In this document: piece by piece, positions 35,340-47,439 of the stretch
How positions within the stretch are numbered: position 1 is the stretch's first letter
Layout of the letters: every line of letters starts with the position of its first letter
NCBI GenBank assembly: GCA_947095585.1
Contig: OX352762.1
Coordinates: 26,760,669-26,824,668 of the forward strand
Origin: Nephrocerus scutellatus
Taxonomy: Eukaryota; Arthropoda; Insecta; Diptera; Pipunculidae
Reading direction: 5' to 3'
Length of the DNA: 64,000 nt
The notes under the pieces: model-generated
Told to the model about the DNA's origin: nothing
Database searches by the model: none
What the model saw: only the letters and a program-made list of their open reading frames with translations
Program-made: the position numbers and the translations under genes

Positions 35340-35425
35340 CTTTAATTTTAAAAATAATTATATGGGAATCCGATCACTTCCAAATTTTTAACAGAAAGTG
35401 TTGTCATCGGGGACATAAAATGTGA
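35340..35425 (-). mobile_element. Satellite-bearing element, fragment of one unit
   Basis: ATCCGATCACTTCCAAATTT then ACAGAAAGTGTTGTCATCGG is the GC-patch and spacer part of the family unit. Both termini are missing. Confidence 0.55.
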
Positions 35426-35489
35426 ATATCAAAGTGCACGTGAGAGAAGTCAAACTTCTTTGACGATTTGATTTATACGATGTCGGGTC

Positions 35490-36240
35490 AATATTTCCGT
35501 GACTTTTTGAATGAAACACAGGTTTTTGGATAAAAAATCATTTTATTTTTCAACATAGTCTCCTTTGAGCTCTATATACACTTTGTCCAACGTTTCTCCA
35601 ATTTTTTATCCCTTCCAAAAAAATAAGATTTGTCGAGGTCATCAAAATAGGTATTTGCTTGTGAGATAATTTCATCGTTGGAGTCAAATCTCTTTCCACC
35701 ATTTCTTCAGGTTTGAAAAAAAGAAATGCGTAGCTCAATTTGAGGATTTTTGCCATGGTGAGAATGCACGTATGCACCCGTACATTGTCTTGATGGAACA
35801 GCACTTTTTTCTTTGCCAAATTTTTGATTCAAATCAATATCAAATCTGTCCAAAAGCTCTGAATAATATTTGCCGGTGATCGTTTTTCCATTTTCAAGTC
35901 AATCGATGTGAATGACACCGCGTGCATCCAAAAAAAACCGTGGACATGACCAGACTGACCCACCTTGACCTTCTTTCTCGCAGGTTCACCCGGAGAAACC
36001 CACGTTTTTGATTGTTCCTTGGTCTCAGGTGTGTTGTTATGATTTCACGATTCGTCCACGATTACGATTAAAAAACGGCATAAAAACTCGTTCGGTTTGC
36101 GTCTTAACATCGCCAAACACTCCTTTGAAGTGTTCACACACGAAATTCACTTTTTTCCATTTTCGTTAAAATTCACGAGGTTGTCTGCTTTCAATGGCTG
36201 TCAAACACAAACTAATTGACTCATCTTATTAAAATTTTGA
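35490..36240 (-). pseudogene. mariner transposase relic with internal deletion
   Basis: The minus strand reads NTPETKEQSKTWVSPGEPA near 36030-35970, then KVLFHQDNVRVHTCILTMAK (second catalytic Asp present in HQDN), KILKLSYAFLF, then SYFLEGIKNWRN and a diverged C-terminus. This order is that of mariner-family (DD34D) transposases. The stretch that normally follows (PYSPDLAPSD, with the third catalytic Asp) is absent between YAFLF and KLSHKQIPI, and there are stops upstream. It is dead in catalysis as well as in frame. Confidence 0.85.
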
Positions 36241-36269
36241 CAGGAGTCAACTGGCAGATGCCTGTTGAC

Positions 36270-39200
36270 AGGAGCAGTGTTGCCCTTTCAGTTAAGAGGC
36301 CCTCGTAAATTTTTAAAAATAAATAATAGAATTCATTTTAATATTTACTCTCTAAATCAATTCATTTCCAGAGACTTAACCGCGATCTCCCTAGAGATGT
36401 CCACAAACAATGGAAGCAATCAATTTTGCCACTGCCTACTTCTCGGGAGAAAAAGGAGACCCCCCTCCGGAAACAACACAGAGCTTCACAGATTACTGCA
36501 TAGCTCATAGACAAAGTTTCGTGATCGGATGTGACGCAAATTCTCACCACACAGTCTGGGGAAGCACAGACACAAACACAAAAGGTGAGCAACTTTTAAA
36601 TTAATGCTTATCCAAAAATATTATTATTAATAATGCGGGGAAGGATGCAACCTTCATAAACGCCATTAGGGGAGAGGTACTGGACCTTACCTTGTTAGAT
36701 GCAGGAACGGCCAGTGCGATCCAGAAATGGCACGTAGAAGGCATCATTCTCCGATCACATGTACATCAATTTCAACTCTAAAACCCCCCAAAGGTTTCAA
36801 TCTCAAATAAGAACCCCTTAACATATTAACTGGCAAGTCTTCCTAGACACACTCCAATTTAACATAACAGGTATCAGTACCCCTCTTAGATCGATTGTAG
36901 ATTTAGACAGCACTGCAAACTACCTCACCGAGAAATCACGAATGCCTACCAAACAAGCTGCCCCGCAGTCCGCGTCAGAGGCATGAGAGATGTTTCATGG
37001 TGGAACCATGATCTCAAGGCCAAAAGAAGAGAGGTTAGAAAACTTTTTAACAAGGCCAAACGGACAAACAACTGGACGGCCTATCGAACTTCTCTTACCA
37101 GATATAACGCTGCACTAAGAAACAGCAAAAGGAACAGTTGGAGAGCCTTTTGTGAAAGTATAGACAAACTACCAACAGCGTGTCGACTACACAAGGCTCC
37201 CTCCCTCGACCATAAAAACCCACTCGGATCAGTCAAAAAACCAAATGGCGACATCCAACAGACTAGAAACTCTTGACTGCTTAATAAAAAGTAATTTCCC
37301 CAACTGCTCAATACTAGGCAACCAAGAAGAAAACGAGGACCATAACACAAACCTTTACCTTACCCCGCGGAAGCATACAGACGCTCAACCAACATTTTTA
37401 CCACAGAAGGAATTCGATGGGCAGTAAATTCCGGCCCATACAAATCCCCAGGAGGTGACGGAATATACCCTATACTCCTACAACGTAGCTTGTAGCTAAT
37501 AGAATTTCTACTCGTAAGACTCTACAAAGCCAGCTATAGCCTAGAATATGTACCAAGGTGCTGGATAGATGAATGAGTGATTTTCTTACGAAAGGCAGGG
37601 AAGAAATCCCCCGAGGATACAAGGTCCTACAGGATTATTACCCTTACATCATTTATTCTCAAAGCCATGGAAAAATTTTAGGTCACTACATAAGATCTAA
37701 AATATTCCAATCAAATCCACTAAACCCCAGCCAACACGCATATCAGACTGCAAAATCAACAGCACTTCATGAGCTGACAACCGAAATCGAAGACAGACTC
37801 CGAAGCAAAGAGATGTTACTATGCGCCTTCATCGACATCCAAGGCGCTTTCGACAACTAACTTCGAAGTAATTCAAACACAAGCTAGAAACAGGAGAATA
37901 GACTCCTCTATCATAGGATGGGTCATGTGCATGCTAAGGGGTAGGAAAATTCGGGCCTCGTTTGGTAACGAAACCATCACAATAGCGGCAACAAGAGGCT
38001 GCCCACAAGGAGGCGTTGGCTACTGGTGATGGATCAGTTGCTCGACAGGCTTAAGAGTAATCTTATCACAAACATTGGCTATGCGGATGATCTAGTCCTT
38101 ATGGTCCGAGCTAAATTCGAAAGCACGATAACAGAGCGCATGCAATTCACTCTTAAAATAGTAAACGAATGGTGCCGGGAGGTAGACCTTAGTGTCAACC
38201 CAGACGAAATAGTATGCAACGTTTTCACAAAAAGAAAGAGAATAACTCTTCCCGCCCTGAGATTCCAAGGCAAAATACTCCAAATAATGCCTGAAGCCAA
38301 ATACCTGGGAGTCATGATTGACCAAAAACTAACATGGAACTCCCATATATCATACATCACCAACAAAGGAAAGCATGTTCAGTAAAACGTGGGGAGTAAA
38401 CCCGCAAGTTACTCTATGACTATACCAAAACATTATCAGACCCAGGCTTACATACGCAGCCCTTATATGGTGGCCAAAAACAGAGCAGTTCGAAACTCAG
38501 TAAAATTCAAAGACTAATATGGTTTAGTGCAACAGGTGCTATGAAGACACAGCAGCACTAGAAAAACTACAAGGACTCACACCACTTCACATACACATCA
38601 AAAGCGAAGCGGGTGCAAGAGCCATTTCACTCAAGGTAACTAACCAACTCAAAGTCAATAGACCAGGACATATAAGCATCATCACCAACATCAACTTGGA
38701 AAGCAGAATTGTCCTCCAATCAGACTCAATGATAAAAACAACTAATTTCCAAAAGAACTTCTCAGTAAGAGTACCGGACCGTAATCAAGTTGAAAATATT
38801 ATAAATAACCTCCCCAAGCATGCATCTATCAGACACACAGACAGATCTAAAACAAACTCAGGAACAGGGGCAGGAGTATTCGGACCCAGAATCACATTAC
38901 GGATACCCATAGGAAAATCCCCAACCGTTTTCCAGGCAGAAACAATTGCATTAGAAGCCTGCACATTAGAAGGCATAAAGAGAAAATATAGAAGAACCAA
39001 GATATATATGATCTCCGATAGCCAGGCCGCTCTGCCAGCGCTGAAAGGCCCAGTTTTCAGTTCAAGAACAACGTGGAGCTGCTACTGCCACCTAAACGAA
39101 CTGGCCAAACCAACAAGGTCATCCTGATGTGGCCTCCAGAAGGCATAAAGATAAAATATAGAAGAACCAAGATATATGATCTCCTATAGCCACTGGCCAA

Positions 39201-39668
39201 ACCAACAAGGTCATCCTGATGTGGCCTCCAGGCCAGGCAAGTAACGCCATCGAGGCTGAATGGGAATCATCATTAAATCAACATTAAAACATAAACAAAG
39301 CAATCAGGTTAAACCGACATACACTCAGATCCCTTGTCTGGTACATGACGGGACATAGCCAATTTAATGGCCACTTAACGAAAATGACGAAATCCCAAAC
39401 AGATCGCTGCCGCTTTTGCGGCGACGCAAAGGAGACGTCAGAGCACATACTTTTTATATGTGATGCCCTCACCCGAAAAAGACTTCAATACCTCAAGGCT
39501 CACACAGTTCTATGACAGAATGCCAGACCTATCTACCTGGCAGATATATTGGCATTCATAAAAGGACTAAGCCATCACATAATGTGGTAGACATCTGGGA
39601 TGCATAATAGACCTTAAGGTCGCAGTGCACAAGGCTTACCAGCCCACCAACAATAACAATAACAAAAT
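36270..39668 (+). pseudogene. I/LOA-like LINE, near-complete ORF2 (endonuclease-RT-RNase H-knuckle)
   Basis: The endonuclease block SFVIGCDANSHHTVWGSTDT at about 36515-36575 matches the GDFNAHH..WGS motif of APE-type domains. The linker SWWNHDLKAKRREVRKLF is at 36995. RT fingers PYKSPGGDGIYPILLQ are at 37436, motif A CAFIDIQGAFDN at 37825, and motif C IGYADDLVLMV (YADD intact) at 38072. The thumb is KYLGVMIDQKLTW at 38300. RNase H pieces ARI.HTDRSK and MISDSQAALPAL lie at 38830-39040, and the knuckle CRFCGDAKETSEHILFIC at 39412-39462. Many stops. It ends with AACAATAACAATAACAAAAT, a TAA-type tail. It is the longest element of its kind here. Confidence 0.85.
38969..39231 (+). repeat. Imperfect 170-bp duplication inside the LINE RNase H
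   Basis: GAAGGCATAAAGAGAAAATA at 38969 recurs at 39139. CTGGCCAAACCAACAAGGTC at 39101 recurs at 39193. The second copy lacks about 78 bp of the middle of the first. Confidence 0.85.
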
Positions 39669-41394
39669 AATTTTAATATTTTTTTGAGATATATGTCTCT
39701 TGCTTTGCTCCTAGCTTTGCTGAAATTACCTTTTACAATGCTTTTCAAAACAATTTTTTCTTGCATCATAACTTAAACTAAGGAAATTATTTTTAGAACA
39801 TTGACCGAAAGTTGTAGATAAGTTTAAGCAATTTACAGACTCAAAATTGAAAAGGATGAAGAATGTTAATAACTGCATTTATACATATACAAAAAGTTCC
39901 GAAAGTTTCATAAATAAAGGTTATACATTTTACTCTGTACACGAGTGTGGGGCCAGCCACTTATTGCGAGCAGCATAGCACTTCATACCGTATCCGAGAT
40001 TTTTAAAGCACGTACTGTAAGACTAAATGGCACAAAATTTGAATGTGAGTCATTAAGTATAAGTTATATATGCCGTAAAAACCATAGCGTATGCGTATGC
40101 TGTGTTTTGCTCAACATGCGGCTAGCCTAAATATGTTATTAAATTCTCGGAATAACTCTCAAATCACAAAAAGCAAACAAAAAAATCCTAAATTACCCTG
40201 GACGTAATGGGATCCATTAGGTTGTGAGTCCTCTTGTTAAAAAATGCTACATAAAGCTTTGCCAAAATTGCACCTTGTTTTTGACCGGACAAATAATACG
40301 AGTCTACGGTTGAATGCATAGAAACACAGCAAAAAACTGCCCCTGACCCATTAGTGTGCATAATACATAATATTGCATTCACACATAGAAGCATGCCATG
40401 CACATCTATTAATATAATACGGGCAACATCAGGTGCAGGAGCTCTATGTATAGCAGCACATGCGTTCGTTGGTATCTTTTTTTCAAAGTATTCATCAGAG
40501 GACGAGTACACAGTCCTTGCCGGCAACGCCTGCCATACATATTTAATGAACTTGATTTTCAAGGACTTTAAACGGTGCGCTTTCAGTGTGTCCCGCTATA
40601 AATTTAGGATTGGATTTAACATTAATGTTCCTCTCTGTATGTATTCGGTGTGTAAAAACATCTTACTCCCACCTTGAATCGAACCTAAAAGTACCGAAAC
40701 ATTTATTCAAATCCATAATGGAATAGACTGTGCGCATCATGGTGTTCATGCGTTTTTAGACGTAAGCATCCTGATCACATTCAAAGAAAATGACATTTTT
40801 TAACTCATAGACATTTTTTTATTATGTACGAGTAAAACATAAAAATTCCTATAGTTTTTTAAAATAAAAGTAATTTACTTTGAAATAATGAATGAGAATA
40901 TAGAATATAATAGATTGTTAATAGCACGTCTTCTAATAGGGGAATCTTTTGAGGGTTTTTTTGGAAGTTTTTGGAAGAGTCTTTGTGATCTTTTATGAGT
41001 CTCTTGCGGGTCTTTTTGCCACACAACATCGAAGAGGTTTCACTTACACCGCGCGTAAAGGTTACAGGCACTGTTTTTTTTCTTTTGGATTGAGGACGCA
41101 ACCAAACGAATTTTTTTTTGTTTTAAATTAAATTGAATTGGTTAAATTAGAGGATACCATTTCCCGGATCTTTTTGTTCCCGGGAATCGGGAACATTACA
41201 TTACATTACATTAAAGTTGTTTTTAAGACAATATTTAATTATTCCTTTAAACATGTGAAACATATACTTAATCCGGCTACTCGGCTGTGTTGAAAATTTC
41301 ATTTATTGAAACGTTATAGAATTAGCAACATTTTACAACTCCAACATTACGTACCGATCTTTAATCCATTAATCTAACTTTTTCTTTGACCCTA
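39669..41394. other. No recognised gene
   Basis: Contains the longest frame outside recognised elements, minus strand 40188-40562 (124 codons), overlapped by an open plus frame at 40354-40677. No motif is recognised in either. An ACATT pentamer run lies at 41195-41212. Confidence 0.3.
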
Positions 41395-43170
41395 GATCTT
41401 GGAGGATCAACATAACTTAGAAGAACTGGCCTCAATAATTTCTTTACAAGCATTTACTGGCCACTTAACGCCAATAGTGGTGTGGATGCCACTTCTGATA
41501 CGATCACTAACATAATCCTCGAGTGTGTGAGTCCCTTCCAGGACAAAGTGTATAAAACCGAAGGAATATGCTTGGTATGATTTAAGCTGCAAAGAGGCTA
41601 CTAGGAACCGTGAGGTATGCTTTCGGTTATATAAAAAAAAAACCCCACTGTGGAAAAACGAACAAAATATAGACGAGTCAGAAATGATTGCAATGCCTAT
41701 TCTTATTCTTCTGGAGTCGTCCCAAGGAATTGGAAAACAGCCTTTATCCAGCCTGTTCCTAAAAAATGCGAAACGTCATCTCTTTCCTCGTACCGACCCA
41801 TTGCGCTAACATCTATACTCTCCAAGTTCATGGAAACCTTGATCAATCGTTAGCTTATGCAATACCTTGAATCACGTGAAATCCTTAGTGACCAGCCGTA
41901 TGGTTTTCGTAGGAAACGTTCTACAGGTGACCTGATGGCTTATCTCACTGAAAAGTGGAACCAGTCTATTCACAAATTTGGTGGAAGTAAATTTGTCGCA
42001 CTCGATATTTCCAAGGCATTTGACGGAGTCTGGCATCAAGCTCTTTTGTCGAAAATGAATGTCTATGGAATTAATAACACCCTGCTCGATTGGACTAGTA
42101 ACTACCTTTCTGACCGTTCAATCCAGGTCGTATTGGACGGATTCAAATACAATTTTCACCGCATAAACGCCGGTGTTCCTCAAGGCTCTGCTTTGTCTCC
42201 GACACTCTTTCTGATTTTCGTAAATGATCTCCTATCCACCACCTCTAATCCAATCACTTCTTTCGCTGACGACAGCACTCTTAGCTTTTCATATGACTTC
42301 ACGCTTTCTGCACGCCCCTCTTCGACACAAGTGGAACTTGAACAACAACGTATGTTAAGCACTTTAAATTCTGACCTTGACAGCATAACAAGGTGGGAAC
42401 TACATAATAGAGTTGAATTTAACGCTTTTTAAAACCCAATACTGTCTTCTGTCGTCCAAGCGTAATTTAAACCCCCAACCTTTATCCATGAATGGATCTT
42501 GCATCAAAGAATCTGAAAAACTCTTAATTCTCGGTATGTGCGTCAACAACAAGCTTCGCTAGAATGACCACATATTTCCCATCGAGATGTTAAGGTTTCC
42601 TAAAACGGTGCAAGATGTACTTCACTCCTTCAGATCTGGCTACTATTTACAAGGCGTATATTCGCCCTAAACTTGAATACAACTGTATTGTCTGAGCAGG
42701 TGCCCCCAAGACCACATTGCATCAACTAGACAGAGTTCAGAACCGCGCGTTAAAACTTATTGGTGACGTACATATCGCAAAAAAAAATCGAATCGCTTGA
42801 ACATCATAGGGATGTTTCCTGCCTGTCACTGTTTTATCGCTTTTTCCACAAGCGGTGTTCAAAAGAAATATCAGATGCATCCCGCCCATTCTCCAACCCA
42901 TCCGTAGCAACCATGCCTCAACTCGAGCTCACGGGTCCACCATTAGGCCTATCATCGGACGTACTAACCAATTCAGAGGTCCTTCTTTAGCCGCACGATA
43001 GTTATGTGTAATGAATTTTTTGATTCTGTGTTTCCGCATTTGTATGATCTGCAGTCGTTTAAGACACGCGTGTAGGCAGACATCTCATCTTTTCCTCTCC
43101 TTAATTTCCCAACGCCCACGCTGTGCATTACAAATAAGGGTGCAAACCCCTTTAGCGTGCACTAATATGC
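41395..43170 (+). pseudogene. Jockey-like LINE ORF2, best copy of its family
   Basis: Upstream linker YDLSCKEATRNREVCFR (41575), fingers GVVPRNWKTAFIQPVPKKCE and SSYRPIALTSILSKFMETLI (41710-41850). Then QPYGFRRKRSTGDLMAYLTE, motif A VALDISKAFDGVWH (41995), AGVPQGSALSPTLFLIFVND (42168) and motif C TSFADDSTLSF (42258), all with catalytic Asp residues. From 42425 a shift breaks the thumb (SKRNLNPQPLS), and C-terminal pieces continue to ITNKGANPF near 43150. A 191-codon run (41857-42432) is intact. No RNase H. 5' end and EN domain missing. Confidence 0.88.
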
Positions 43171-43231
43171 CACACATGAATATGAATTTCGTTTGTATTC
43201 AACTGCCACAGTCTTACTCACCAAAACAGTG

Positions 43232-43341
43232 AGTTTCATTTATGTAAAACAGATTACTACCACCTTTTGAGCGGATGACAGCGTCGAGTCTCTTAACGAG
43301 GGCATTGCATTGCATTGCACACGAACGTGACCTGTTGGTAT
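43232..43341 (-). pseudogene. Tc1-like transposase relic, C-terminal part
   Basis: The minus strand reads TGHVRVQCNA, then after a 10-bp expansion of TGCAA, NALVKRLDAVIRSKGG. This is the conserved C-terminus of Tc1-type transposases (V..C..FVKRL.AVI.AKGG). It continues upstream across the inserted solo LTR at 43342. Confidence 0.75.
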
Positions 43342-43895
43342 TGTTACGAAATTTATTTTTTTATTAATTCATAAATTACAACTTTATTAAAAAAACAGTA
43401 AAAATAACAAAAGTTTACAAATTTATGCTGGTGATAACTTTAAATGTAAACAAAACACTTATTACACTTTTACTTCACTATAATTCCCTTAAGTGGTAGC
43501 TTTATCTCTTTGCAAGAACTGTTTAAACTTGACTGGTTGAATTCTAAACAATGAATTAACTTATATTTATACTCAATCTTATAGACAGAAATATCGAGAA
43601 AAGACCAGAAATTTATGCAACTTCCCCATATTTACAACTCAAATGAATCATATTCTAAAAAAAAAACATCATGTACCTACAGAAAAACCGCACAAACCGG
43701 GTTGACTACATTTTTGACCAGTACCTAATGATTAAAACTTACAGTCGGTTATATTTAAAATAATCTAATTATTCTTACAGCCTAAAAGTATGCTTTTGTA
43801 ACTGCTTAATTCTAATTCAGTGCCTATTTTTGTACATTGCGATTTATCTTGGGATTCGAATTCCATTATCTGCGCTACTAACTACTAATCGTAAA
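43342..43895 (-). mobile_element. Solo-LTR-like insertion (554 bp) with 5-bp target duplication
   Basis: Flanked by GGTAT at 43337-43341 and 43896-43900, it sits inside the Tc1-like relic. The plus-strand left edge TGTTACGA and right edge TCGTAAAG are near inverted copies (TTACGA/TCGTAA), as in many LTRs that begin TG..CA. Read on the minus strand it has a TATA box, GAGTATAAATATAAG (about 43575-43562), and several AATAAA signals just before the TTTCGTAACA end. This is LTR order. The outer bases at the minus-strand start (CT instead of TG) are degraded. No internal retrotransposon is present, consistent with LTR-LTR recombination. Confidence 0.7.
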
Positions 43896-44800
43896 GGTAT
43901 TTTGGTCCATTCTCTACGAAGAACTGTCTTCGATGCATTTACACTTTTGTATGTTTTTGTCGATACCTTGGTTGGAGGCCATGGACCATATAGAAAAGTC
44001 TAGTATATTTTTGTGTTGTCTTGTAAGTGTGATCACCATTGCTGCGAAGAAATGAAATTTGCAAAGTGACTTTGTAAAAACTGTTGTGTCAAAGGAGCTT
44101 TATGTGATGGTGCTGAGTCCTGTTGGAATGTTATTACCGAAGTTTTTGTATGCCCACGGTAACGAGGCACCATTTAATACCTTTCCCGGTACACTTCTTG
44201 ATTCACCTTGACGAGAAAGACTAGCGGAAAACGACCATTTACAGTTACAGCTGTCCAGACCTTTACAGAAGCAGGCGCTTGCTTGCGAAAAGAGCAACTC
44301 GCTTGTCCAAATTGTCGTTGGACTTGTCCTCTAAATACACACGATAATTTTGTTTGTGTACGTACTGTTGAACCGTAAAATTTTATTCATAAGAAAACAC
44401 CAAGTTGACGAGATCGTTGCGTTCGTAAAGAAATTTTAACACTTTGCATCTTTCAAGTCGAGCTGCCTTTGGAGCCTTTGTTAAATCTTCCACTTTTTGA
44501 ATATTGTAGGGTAGGCTCCAATTGAAGTTCATTTTTCAGTATTCATTGGATGCTTCTATCGGACATGTGGATATTTTTTACCAGTTACCGTGGATTTCGC
44601 TTAATTCGTTCCTTCACTTTGCGAACCATTTTTGACGATTTTGCTTTTTTTTTGGAAGGCCACCTCCAGGGAGTTTTGTAATGCTACCAGTATCGTTGTA
44701 GCGGGTGATGGTCCGATTCACGAAAATTTTATTCACGTTCAAATGCTGGTTGGAGCTATTTGAAAATAGCCGGTTGAGACGTTCCAGCCAAAAACAGTGC
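43896..44800 (-). pseudogene. Tc1-like transposase relic, N-terminal and catalytic part
   Basis: From the minus-strand start: NRTITRYNDTGSITKLPGGG (HTH/linker, 44730-44670); LKVSDRSIRR-like block; KAPKAARLERCK (44465); VFSYE*NFTVQQYVHKQN, where the first catalytic Asp is replaced by Tyr and a stop follows (44400); KVLNGASLPWAYKNFGNN (44190-44130); and VSTKTYKSVNASKTVLRREW then TKIP up to the insertion at 43896. The order matches Tc1-family transposases along the whole protein. Confidence 0.8.
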
Positions 44801-45129
44801 AATCAAAACTGTTACGTTTGCGATAAAATATTATTTTTAACATGCAGTTTTAATGCATTGTCCTTTAGGATTTTTAATCAGTACCACTACATATTTCAGA
44901 AATACGATACACGGAAATATGGAAGCTTAAGCTATTAAAAATTGGATGAATTTCAGGCATACTGCAAAACATGAAAGCTTAAGACCAGCTATTCAAAATG
45001 CGAAGTTATACTGTTTCACCCCCTTTAAGACGCGGAAATCACGATCTACGATGCAATATCTCGTGCAAATGTTTATCAAATCCTAACAAAGAATGTCGTG
45101 CGCTATTTATGTGTTCATTTGAATATATT
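44801..45129. other. No recognised gene
   Basis: Short AT-rich spacer between the Tc1 relic and a LINE piece; nothing supported. Confidence 0.3.
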
Positions 45130-45850
45130 CTTGTACTACAATGAACACGTAAATAAGGCGGTAGAAAAAGCAAGAGCGGCTTTTATGTGTCTTAAAAAGC
45201 TCTTCTCCTCACGCTACCTGAGAAGTGATGTGAAAATTGTTTGTTAACAGGCATTCGTACGACCCATTCTTACGTATTCTAATATGGTGGAATATTAGCC
45301 CCTCATATAAAAAAAAACTCCGCGCCTTCGAGAGGCATGTGCCTTATGCCTTAGAGCGTGTATGCATTTGTAAAGAAGCGAACATTCCGATTTTAAACAT
45401 TATGTGTATAATAAAAAAAAACTCCTGGATGCCTCGGGAGTATCTAGAATTGACAATGTCATTCTCGATCTTATTAGAACCACTTTGCTGGGTCAGCCTC
45501 TATAGAAAACGACTTTATTTTTATCCTAATCCTGGGTACTTTAAAAATACATTAGAGGGTGTATACATACAACTTGAGGCATTTATGTATCTGGATGCAT
45601 TGGGTTAGTTGTCAGACTCATGCAACGTACCAGTGATTTACCATCTTGCTAGAAGGGCAACAGACAAAACCATCCGGCGTGCCTTTTTGCTGAATGGAGA
45701 TGAAAATGATATCTAAAGATTATGTCGCAACGTACCTGAAAGGGACAGGTTAAATGGGGAACGTCTAAACAAAGACAGATACTGGTGGCTAGAACGGAGT
45801 GTGGCCGACAATTAATCCTACGCGAGGGCGGGCATATGTGGTTTCATGGC
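45130..45850 (+). pseudogene. Non-LTR RT thumb/C-terminal remnant
   Basis: The plus strand reads VEKARAAFMCLKKLFSSRY, then QAFVRPILTYSNMVEY, PSYKKKLRAFERHV, then a block ending FYPNPGYFKNTLEGVYIQLE and AFMYLDALG, then VIYHLARRATDKTIR. It is a Jockey-like element of a family different from the 41-43 kb one; a related antisense piece lies at 56400-56760. Several shifts. Confidence 0.65.
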
Positions 45851-46180
45851 GTTGTCTTGGTGGCTATGCGGGCATCATTGTCGCTTCCGTAAATACTTAG
45901 TTTTGTAAACTTTCACGTAAGGTATTTTAGGTAGGTAAGTATAGTTTTAGGTAGTTTAGTATTTTTTAGTTGATAAGATATTTTAGGAGAACAGATTTTT
46001 GTTCTTCATGTTAGAATTTATTATAGAAAAAAAAAGAAAAAATAAACAAAATATTGTTAGATTTAAGTAAAAATTATAAGATATAGACAGAAGTGATAAT
46101 GTGGGTTAATTAACTAGTACATATATACTAATATAAACAGTAAGTTATTTATTTAAGATAGTAAATCGAGCTTCTCAGCT
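45851..46180. other. No recognised gene
   Basis: AT-rich spacer, TTTTAGGTAGTTTAG-like repeats around 45930-45990. Confidence 0.3.
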
Positions 46181-47325
46181 CGCCATATGGATAGTTGTAA
46201 TTCAGTCTAAACACTGAATTATTTTAAAAGGTCAATAGTAACCATTTAATTCTTTCTTTTTTCTTTTAAAAAAATATATTTTTTTAAAAAAAAATTTCCT
46301 TTTTAAATTCTCTATATTAACTTCACTTGTTTCTGGCTGGCTGGCTGGCACACCAAATCTTGTGATTAATTTTTAACCCACTTCCTAAAGCCCGATTTTA
46401 TTGAAATTTTGCACACATGTGTATCTCCCATGACAACAATTTTTGTAAACATTTTGCCGTGATCGGGCCTCGGTGACCGGAAGACCTCATTAAAATTTTT
46501 AAAAATTTACCCGATTTTCTTCAAATTTTATACACACATGTTTAATCCTACGGACAACGCTTTTTGTAAAAATTTTGAAGTGGCCCCAAGGCCGAAGAGC
46601 TTCCATATAAATTTTTAAAAATTAGCCCGATTTTCTTTAAATTTTATAGACATGTGTATCTCGGATGGAAACACTTTTTGTAAAAATTTTGAAGTGGCCC
46701 CAAGGCCGAAGAGCTTCCATATAAATTTTTAAAAATTAGCCCGATTTTCTTTAAATTTTATAGACATGTGTATCTCGGATGGAAACACTTTTTGTAAAAA
46801 TTTTGGAGTGATCAGGAGGGGCTCCCTTTGCACTTTGTGTATCAAATAGAGAATTTACACGAAAAATTTAAATTTTTATGGTTGTTTTTTTGTTTTCTTT
46901 TTTTTACATGCGCCATACGCGCCATACGCGCCATACGCGTCAGAATTGTTTAAAAACTAGTCCCCTTAAATTATGGGTGGTAGAAGCCGAGATATACCAA
47001 AAAATTTCCACTACTATAGACACACGAGCTAATGTATTCTGTTATGCGAGTGACTACACACACCCGTGTATGTATATTTAGTTGTAATTCAGTCTAAACT
47101 CTACAGACTAATTTATCGTAGGAGCCTAATAGTATGCAACGTAAAATGAAGGTCTTTCATTCATAAGCGATAGGCTATTCAGTCATTTAAGCGATTTCTG
47201 GAATAGACTGAAATATCCCACATTTTACTTTGAAAACGTTTAGGCTTCAAAAAAGATAGCGTTGCGTAGATAGAGTATTTTTTCAGTTTTCTCAGGGGTA
47301 GTAAACCAAATGAATGAAAAAATTG
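46181..47325. repeat. Dispersed repeat X, copy interrupted by a satellite-bearing element
   Basis: The left part (46181-46300) and right part (46892-47325) match 9365-9950 in order. The interruption is at the T/A-rich core. The right part has CGCCATACG three times in tandem at 46909-46936, where the other copy has a single CGCCACACG. Both copies keep the two TAGTTGTAATTCAGTCTAAA direct repeats. Confidence 0.75.
46301..46891 (+). mobile_element. Satellite-bearing element, copy 10, inserted in repeat X
   Basis: TTTTTAAATTCTCTATATTA and ACTTCACTTG, GGCTGGCTGGCTGGC, CACTTCC/AAGCCCGATTTTATTG and about four units, two of them (near 46560-46790) nearly identical. It ends AGAGAATTTACACGAAAAAT then TTTTATGGTTGTTTTTTT. 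Comparison with the uninterrupted repeat X fixes the ends to within the flanking T runs. Confidence 0.85.
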
Positions 47326-47439
47326 CGCTATCTTTTAAGAAAATAACGTTATTTTTTGGGTAAATAAATGGATTAAAAAAAGGTATCCTACTAAGATTCG
47401 GGAATTACGATCAACTGCAAAAACGTTCAGATAGCTAGA

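Noticed and set aside
40188..40677. Host gene on either strand (124 codons minus, 107 codons plus)
   Set aside because: Both strands are open over the same stretch and no motif, splice pattern or family is recognised, so chance openness is likely.
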